DNA from: Hybos culiciformis
Lineage: Eukaryota; Arthropoda; Insecta; Diptera; Hybotidae
NCBI GenBank assembly: GCA_964007475.1
Contig: OZ023273.1
Location: forward strand, 40,921,525 to 40,985,524
Direction of reading: 5' to 3'
Length of the DNA stretch: 64,000 bases
Shown here: piece after piece, positions 56,546 to 64,000 of the stretch
How positions within the stretch are numbered: the first letter of the stretch is position 1
Layout: every line of letters begins with the position of its first letter
Notes under the pieces: generated by a model
The model's input: only the letters and a program-made list of their open reading frames with translations
Databases searched by the model: none
What the model was told of the DNA's origin: nothing
Translations under genes and position numbers: made by a program

Positions 56546-59500
56546 ACCCTCACTTCCGCCCTCACTTCCGCCCTCACTTCTGCCCTAACTACCAACCTGA
56601 TTCCGCCCTACCAACCTGATTTCCGCCCTCACTACCACCCTCGCTTCCGCCCTCACTTCCGCACTCACTTCCGCCCTCACTTCCGCCCTCACTTCCGCCC
56701 TCACTTCCGCCCTCACTTCCGCCCAAACTTCCGCCCTCACTTCCGCCCTCACTTCCGCCCACACTTCCGCCCTCACTTCCGCCCTCACTTCCGCCATCAC
56801 TTCCGCTCTCACTTCCGCCCTCACTTCCGCCCTCACTTCCGCCCTTACTTCCGCCCTCACTTCCGCCCTCACTTCCGCTCTCACTTCCGCCTTCACCTCC
56901 GCCCTCACTTCCGCCCTCACTTCCACCCTCACTTCCGCCCTCACTTCCGCCCTCACTTCCGCCCTCACTTCCGACCTCACTTCCGCCCTCACTTCCGCCC
57001 TCACTTCCGCCCTCACTTCCACCCTCACTTCCGCCTTAATTCCGCCCTCACTTCCGTCCTCACTTCTGCCCTAACTACCAACCTCTCTTCCGCCCTCACT
57101 CCCGTCCTGATTTCCACCCTGATTTCCGCCCTCACTACCACCCTCGCTTCCGCCCTCACTTCCTCTCTCACTTCCGCCCTCACTTCCGCCCTCACTTCCG
57201 CCCTCACTTCCGCCTCACTTCCGCCCTCACTTCCGCCCTCACTTCCGCCCTCACTTCCGCCCTCACTTCCGCCCTCACTTCCGCCTTCACCTCCGCCCTC
57301 ACTTCCGCCCTCACTTCCACCCTCACTTCCGCCCTCACTTCCGCCCTCACTTCCGCCCTCACTTCCGACCTCACTTCCGCCCTCACTTCCGCCCTCACTT
57401 CCGCCCTCACTTCCGCCCTCACTTCCACCCTCACTTCCGCCTTAATTACGCCCTCACTTCCGCCCTCACTTCCGCCCTCACTTCCGCCCTCACTTCCACC
57501 CTCACTTCCGCCTTAATTCCGCCCTCACTTCCGCCCTCACTTCCGCACTCACTTCTGCCCGCACTTCCGCCCTCACTTCCACTCTCACTTCCGCCCTCAC
57601 TTCCGCACTCACTTCCGCCCTCACTTCCGCCCTCACTTCCGACCTCACTTCCGCCCTCACTTCCGCCCTCACTTCCGCCCTCACTTCCGCCCTCACTTCC
57701 AACCTCACTTCCGCCCTCACTTCCGTCCTCACTTCTGCCCTAACTACCAACCTCTCTTCCGCCCTAACTCCCGTCCTGATTTCCACCCTGATTTCCGCCC
57801 TCACTACCACCCTCGCTTCCGCCCTCACTTCCTCTCTCACTTCCGCCCTCACTTCCGCCCTCACTTCCGCCTCACTTCCGCCCTCACTTCCGCCCTCACT
57901 TCCGCCCTCACTTCCGCCCTCACTTCCGCCCTCACTTCCACCCTCACTTCCGCCCTCACTTCCGCCCTCACTTCCGCCCGCACTTCCACCCTCACTTCCT
58001 CCCTCACTTCCGCCCTCACTTCCGCCCTAACTTCAGCCCTTACTTCCGCCCTAACTTCCGCCCTAACTTCTGTCCTCCGTTCCGCCCTCCCTTCCGCCCG
58101 CCCTTCCGTCCTCACTTCCAACCTCACTTCCGCCCTCACTTCCGTCCTCACTTCCGCCCTCACTTCCGCCCTCACTTCCGCCCTCACTTCCGCCCTCACT
58201 TCCGCCCTCACTTCCGCCCTCACTTCCGCCCTCACTTCCGCCCTCACTTCCGCCCTCACTTCCGCCCTCACTTCCGCCCTCACTTCCGCCCTCACTTCCG
58301 CCCTCACTTCCGCCCTCACTTCCGCCCTCACTTCCGCCCTCACTTCCGCCCTCACTTCTGCCCTCATTTCTGCCCTCACTTACGCTCTCACTTCCGCCCT
58401 CACTTCCGCCCTCACTTCCGCCCGCACTTCCGCCCTCACTTCCGCCCTCACTTCTGCCCTCACTTCCGCCCTCACTTCCGCCCTCACTTCCTCCCTCACT
58501 TCCGCCCTCACTTCCGCCCTCACTTCCGCCCTCACTTCCACCCTCACTTCCTCCCTCACTTCCGCCCTCACTTCCGCCCTAACTTCCGCCCTCACTTCCG
58601 CCCTAACTTCCGCCCTAACTTCCGCCCTAACTTCTGTACTCCGTTCCGCCCTCCCTTCCGCCCTCCCTTCCGACCTCTCTTCAGCCCTTACTGCCGCCCT
58701 CACTTCCGCCCTCACTTCCGCCCTCACTTCCGCCCTCACTTCCGCCCTCACTTCCGCCCTCACTTCCGCCCTCACTTCCGCCCTCACTTCCGCCCTCACT
58801 TCCGCCCTCACTTCCGCCCTCACTTCCGCCCTCACTTCCGCCCTCACTTCCGCCCTCACTTCTGCCCTCATTTCTGCCCTCACTTACGCTCTCACTTCCG
58901 CCCTCACTTCCGCCCTCACTTCCGCCCGCACTTCCGCCCTCACTTCCGCCCTCACTTCTGCCCTCACTTCCGCCCTCACTTCCGTCCTCACTTCCGCCCT
59001 CACTTCCGCCCGCCCTTCCGTCCTCACTTCCAACCTCACTTCCGCCCTCACTTCCGTCCTCACTTCCGTCCTCACTTCCGCCCTCACTTCCGCCCTCACT
59101 TCCCCCTCACTTCCGCCCTCACTTCCGCCCTCACTTCCGCCCTCACTTCCGCCCTCACTTCCGCCCTCACTTCCGACCTCACTTCCGCCCTCACTTCCGC
59201 CCTCACTTCCGCCCTCACTTCCGCCCTCACTTCCGCCCTCACTTCCGCCCTCACTTCCACCCTCACTTCCGCCCTCACTTCCGCCCTCACTTCCGCCCGC
59301 ACTTCCACCCTCACTTCCTCCCTCACTTCCGCCCTCACTTCCGCCCTAACTTCCGCCCTTACTTCCGCCCTAACTTCCGCCCTAACTTCTGTCCTCCGTT
59401 CCGCCCTCCCTTCCGCCCGCCCTTCCGTCCTCACTTCCAACCTCACTTCCGCCCTCACTTCCGTCCTCACTTCCGTCCTCACTTCCGCCCTCACTTCCGC

Positions 59501-59945
59501 CCTCACTTCCGCCATCACTTCCGCCCTCACTTCCGCCCTCACTTCCGCCCTCACTTCTGCCCTCATTTCTGCCCTCACTTACGCCCTCACTTCCGCCCTC
59601 ACTTCCGCCCTCACTTCCGCCCGCACTTCCGCCCTCACTTCCGCCCTCACTTCCGCCCTCACTTCTGCCCTCACTTCCGCCCTCACTTCCGCCCTCACTT
59701 CCGCCCTCACTTCCGCCCTCACTTCCGCCCTCACTTCCGCCCTCACTTCCACCCTCACTTCCTCCCTCACTTCCGCCCTCACTTTCGCCCTAACTTCCGC
59801 CCTCACTTCCGCCCTAACTTCCGCCCTAACTTCCGCCCTAACTTCTGTACTCCGTTCCGCCCTCCCTTCCGCCCTCCCTTCCGACCTCTCTTCAGCCCTT
59901 ACTGCCGCCCTCTCTTCAGCCCTTACTGCCGCCCTCACTTCCTTC
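56540..59945. repeat. 12-bp GC-rich minisatellite, about 280 copies
   Basis: The unit is CTTCCGCCCTCA on the plus strand. Variant units fall into higher-order blocks: a block with TAACTACCAACCTCTCTTCC recurs near 57072 and 57741; one with GCCCTCATTTCTGCCCTCA recurs near 58360, 58862 and 59562; one with CTGTCCTCCGTTCC recurs near 58070 and 59390. All pyrimidines except one G and one A per unit lie on the plus strand, so the minus strand is purine-rich with regular GGG runs. Because 12 is a multiple of 3, long frames exist on both strands; the arginine-alanine-glutamate-valine frames on the minus strand are artefacts of this, broken wherever a unit is short. One CpG per unit survives throughout. 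Confidence 0.98.
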
Positions 59946-60215
59946 CTTTTTTTTGGGCAGGTAATCTTTATTTCTCACCCGAGCTACCTATTTAAAAAAA
60001 AAAAATTATTTTGGTATATTTTGAGGCGGGAAGACTCTAACTGTAGCTCCGTATCCAAAATTTTTGGTCAGGTAATCTAATTATTTGATCGGAGGAAAAA
60101 ATTTTTTTTAACATATTTTGAGCCGGCACGACCTAACCGTAGGTCACTGCCCAAAAAATTTTCGGCAGGTAATCTTTATTTCACCGGACCTACCTATTTT
60201 GAAAAATAAATTTTG
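59946..60215. repeat. ~100-bp module repeats, right of the minisatellite
   Basis: A partial copy (from TTTTGGGCAGGTAATC at about 59951) is followed by copies near 60015 and 60112, in the same orientation as the left flank. The three differ from each other by roughly 10-20 per cent by eye, so this small array is older than the 1.6 kb satellite units. Confidence 0.88.
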
Positions 60216-60224
60216 GTTGTTAGA

Positions 60225-60480
60225 TAATTTGTAAACGAAAGATTTTTAAAAAATAATTTGAATTTAAATTTTCCGTGCTAAATTATTTTGTTTTTATAAA
60301 TGACAAATGATTATTGAACTACCTAATTTGAAAAAAAATTTAAATTTTAAAAAATTTGTAAACGAAAGATTTTTAAAAATAATTTGAATTTAAATTTTTC
60401 GCGCCAAATTATTTTGTTTTTATAAATAACAAATGATTATTGAGTTGACTCATTTTTTTTGAGTATTCAAACGGTACAGC
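60225..60480. repeat. 127-bp tandem duplication
   Basis: GTAAACGAAAGATTTTTAAA occurs at 60231 and 60358, followed in both by TTTGAATTTAAATTTT and AAATTATTTTGTTTTTATAA, with few differences. Confidence 0.88.
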
Positions 60481-62162
60481 ATGTCGTTTTTTTTTTTAAC
60501 TCAAATTCGAATGAGTAAAAAAATTTTTACCCCCTACAGAATTACTCATTTATATCATACACCGCGTTAAAAGAAGTATAAACTTCAATAAAAAATAAAG
60601 TTAATAAATTGGGCACATAAAAATAAAAGTATCTTTTACAATTAAAAATTAAGTATTTATACAAATTTCAATTAAAAATTACGAAAGGGAGAAATTTCCT
60701 TGAAAAAAATGTTCATAAATTTTTTTTAGACATAATGTTTTCTTTATTCGAAATATTGCAAAAAAAAAAGTATTTCTGCCATTCAATTTGACATTCAAGT
60801 ACTATAAAATTAGCTATTTTGAACACATAATATAAAGATGAAAGTAAGAGCCGCTTATGAACTTATAGTAAAAATAAAAAGTAATTGTATAAATGTATAG
60901 CTTTGAAAGAAAAAAGATTTCACTTCTAAGAAATGTTAGAAATTGAATTAGCCCAAGAATAATTGGAGAATTATTTTGACGGCAAATTATTCGCATTATG
61001 TAAATATCAATCAAATTAACGTTAAAAAAAAAACCATAAAATTAGATAAAATTAAAAAATTGGTTAAACAAATTTTGGCACAATTCAAAATTTTGATTAC
61101 ACTTCGTTGTATATAGTATTTGAATTCCTCGTTATATATGTTACCTTAATATTCGTGAAAGTTACAACCACAAAAATTACTAAATTTGTTGAATTCAATG
61201 ACTGTGAAATAAATTTGAAATGAAAAATTATTGCATTTTCTGTCTAACCATCAAAAAATTAAAATAATAGTAATAATAATAATAATAATAACATTTTAAA
61301 ATAAATCTAACAGGAGTTTCGCAATTAAATTTTTTTCTTTTTCATTTGGGTTTCTGTAATTTAACCAAACAAATCACGAAACATAACAATTATCTTTAAT
61401 TGTTGTTTTTCATCATTTTGACAATTAAGAATAAAAACATAAAAAATTTTAAACTTTGCTACTGAAATGCAGAATTTTTTTTTTTTTTTAGGTTTTTAAC
61501 AAAATTTTTATATTTAATCTAAATTTTACATTAAATTCCTGGAAAAATTAAAAGAAAAAAAAAACAACTTAAAAAGGATCATTAAACATTTTGTAATCTG
61601 CTAAAAAATTTCTTAAAGAATCTTTTTAAAAAAAAAAAAATTTTCTACTATATTTATTCAACAGTATTAGTACATGCCAGTAGAGTCAGCCTGTTGTTCA
61701 AAGAATAATTCTAGTAAAACATACTAAAGTCAACTTCAATGACAATGACGGGCTTGAATGTACAATTTATTGAAACATAGTCAAACTTTACAGAGTCAAC
61801 TATTACATAAAATTTAATTTTTGTCCCCCACTTTCATTGTTGTATTGTTAGTATACTTTCATTGAAACAGTCGATGTTACATGTTCATTAGCTCAGCAAA
61901 CATAATAGCATAATTTATTTATTAAATAATGAAATATTAGCTGTCCACACTATCTTTCACCCCCAATGCTATGCCGTCGTAATTATTTATAAGATAAACT
62001 TTATATATAACAAATGAAAAAACAAGAAAACAAAAATGGATTACGAACAAAAAAAAATATTCTTTTTACTAAATGACAAAAAAGGGAATCTTATAAATAT
62101 ATCTAGATTTAATTTATATCTTCTGTAATAATATATAACTACAATATTATAACATAAAATAC

Positions 62163-62197
<35 letters not shown>

Positions 62198-63568
62198 AGG
62201 GAAAGTTGTTAAAACAATAATTATCCTTTTGTTCAGAATTTTTTTTTTTTTTTTTGCTTCTGATTTTAAGTTCAAGAAAGATGACTTGTTTTGACCCTGA
62301 CGTTAAACAGAAAATTTACAATTTTTACTTTTTGCAGCTAATTTTGTGTCCACAAAATAAATTGTTTTTATTTTCTTTATGACAATTATTTTTTAACATA
62401 TATTTAGGATGGTTTGTTATAAACTTTTTTTTTTCATGTATACGGAGAACGAGAAGAGATACAAATGTTATTTTTATTTTTTGTCATTAAAGTTGTAATC
62501 AATAATATTTATTTTTATTGAGAAAAAAATACGTAATTTAGCCAGAATAATTTATTGGCTACAAAGAGTTTCGGTTTATTTTTTCTTTTTAATTTTTAAT
62601 CATATAAAATATAAAATAATGAAATAATGTGTTATCATTTTCATAAAGCGTATCAAAAATTATAATTTAATAATAAAAAAAAATATGGGTGAATATAATA
62701 ATGAAAATACGTTGTAAATTAATGTCACACACATTTTTATTTATCTGTATTGTTGTCACAAGGAATCCTAACTTGTGTATTGGACACAGGAAAATATTAA
62801 TCGCACTGAAAGTTTGATCTTATGTTAAAAATTTATAAAATTGCCACAATAGTTTTGGTGGATCAAGCAATTTTTAATGAAAACTTTTAAATATTTATTT
62901 TATTTCAAAAAATGTTGTAAATCCCAACAACAGTTTATAATTTACATTTAAAAATACAACTTTAGAAATATTTCAACTAAGTATAGATATGTATCTAAAT
63001 TAATTCTTTTTAAACTATATATGTATCAAAATCTTAAAATAATCACGTACGAAGTTTAATGACTAATACTAAATAAAAAGCTATCATAATAAAGAATAAA
63101 TTTATAGTTTGCAAAACAAATTCAATTAAAAAACTTTCTCTATATGACAGTTGTTGTACACTACAGGAACTAAATTAAATTATTCGTAAGAAAAATGCAT
63201 TTACTTTTATATCCAGTGTATTATTAAATTATTATTCTAGATCAAAATGTTTTCTATATTAGCTAAAATTTATACAGAGCGTTCTAGTAGATTAAGTCTT
63301 AACAATTTATCCGAATAATCTTTGAGCTCTCAAAACTTTGCATTTTATGTTTCATTATTTTAATTTAATTAAATAATGAAAGTCTTCTATTCACTTGAAC
63401 AAAACTCAATATATGAAATTACACTAAGATAAATTTTAAAACAGCAATACTTTATTTAATTTCTTTTTTTGCCCTTTCTCAAGAGATATATACCCAAAAA
63501 GATAGATAGCAGTAATATTTTAAATTACTTAGTTATATAACATTATATTTGTAAAAGATAATCTTCCT
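60481..63568. other. AT-rich non-coding sequence
   Basis: No gene supported. Microsatellites (TAA)n lie at about 61268-61291 and 62167-62195. A short GC-richer island at 61940-61985 is open on both strands (minus: NNYDGIALGVKDSVDS then stop), but no good acceptor is visible. Confidence 0.55.
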
Positions 63569-63768
63569 NNNNNNNNNNNNNNNNNNNNNNNNNNNNNNNN
63601 NNNNNNNNNNNNNNNNNNNNNNNNNNNNNNNNNNNNNNNNNNNNNNNNNNNNNNNNNNNNNNNNNNNNNNNNNNNNNNNNNNNNNNNNNNNNNNNNNNNN
63701 NNNNNNNNNNNNNNNNNNNNNNNNNNNNNNNNNNNNNNNNNNNNNNNNNNNNNNNNNNNNNNNNNNNN
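63569..63768. other. Assembly gap, 200 N
   Basis: Exactly 200 undetermined bases. A round number points to a scaffolding gap of unknown true size, so order and distance across it are not certain. Confidence 0.99.
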
Positions 63769-64000
63769 TTAAAAAAAATTGCAGTAACATATTATTATCA
63801 GTTTTATTCTAATTATATCACAAAAATTATTTTCACATTTTTATTTTATTTTTTATAAGCAGTGTTATATTGGTACTATGTTTTATGTACGTACGCTAAG
63901 CAATCATATTGAAGTGTCTAATGTGGAGGAGTAAAAAAAAGAAGAATTGAATTCTCAAATATTTATAAAATTTTTTTTTCTTAACAATAATTTTTAAGTT
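63769..64000. other. AT-rich non-coding sequence
   Basis: Nothing recognised. Confidence 0.6.

Noticed and set aside
56585..59938. Long minus-strand frames encoding arginine-alanine-glutamate-valine repeats
   Set aside because: A 12-bp unit keeps any frame open when it has no stop. Five of six frames are largely open, and the apparent starts are chance CAT variants. There is no promoter, unique end or composition argument for a protein.
61940..61985. Short exon ending in a stop, minus strand
   Set aside because: Open on both strands and no good acceptor.
1..64000. CRISPR arrays, operons, phage genes, rRNA
   Set aside because: No direct-repeat/spacer pattern, no bacterial gene organisation and no rRNA-like sequence; the window is eukaryotic.

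Overview
The window is very AT-rich (roughly four fifths A+T by eye) eukaryotic DNA. It has long A/T runs, trinucleotide microsatellites, TATGTA/TACATA-type words, several DNA transposons and almost no coding sequence. There are no operons, ribosome binding sites or prokaryotic genes. The style (hAT elements with 8-bp target duplications, small inverted-repeat elements, tRNA-derived modules, spliced exon islands) fits an insect chromosome, perhaps a fly. That placement is inference; no gene here identifies a species. A 200-N run at 63569-63768 is an assembly gap.

Layout. 1-5045 is a tandem array of a ~1.6 kb satellite; each unit carries two tRNA-like sequences facing away from each other. 5096-5642 holds a short tandem duplication and a fold-back element whose second copy lies at 56132-56375. 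9994-10856 is a hAT element with perfect 8-bp target duplications and a decayed transposase. 18576-19049 is a small hAT element that interrupts a short open reading frame. 22048-22891, 29824-31003 and 51302-52335 are three TA-flanked inverted-repeat elements. They share a central tRNA-Cys-like core, but each has its own ends and its own internally repeated word. 37897-39359 is a GC-rich inverted-repeat element with another hAT element nested in it. 33474-34080 is a hAT relic and 34146-34404 a small inverted-repeat element. 56540-59945 is a 3.4 kb, 12-bp GC-rich minisatellite. It sits between copies of a ~100 bp module that also occurs in every unit of the 1.6 kb satellite.

Coding content. The best host-gene evidence is on the minus strand: a 163-nt exon at 55584-55746 and a probable 29-nt terminal exon at 50213-50241. 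Their splice phases are compatible, so the right part of the window may be the 3' end of a minus-strand gene with a >5 kb last intron. I do not recognise the protein. Weaker exon or relic candidates lie at 6670-6728, 18522-19159 and 43991-44152. The remaining 60-140-residue open frames are rich in F, I, K, N and Y, as expected by chance in AT-rich DNA.

The most unusual observation is the inverted modularity of the TA-flanked elements. Small DNA transposon families normally share ends and differ inside; here three elements share the inside (a Pol III promoter-like tRNA core with a conserved 5' flank) and differ in ends and repeated words.
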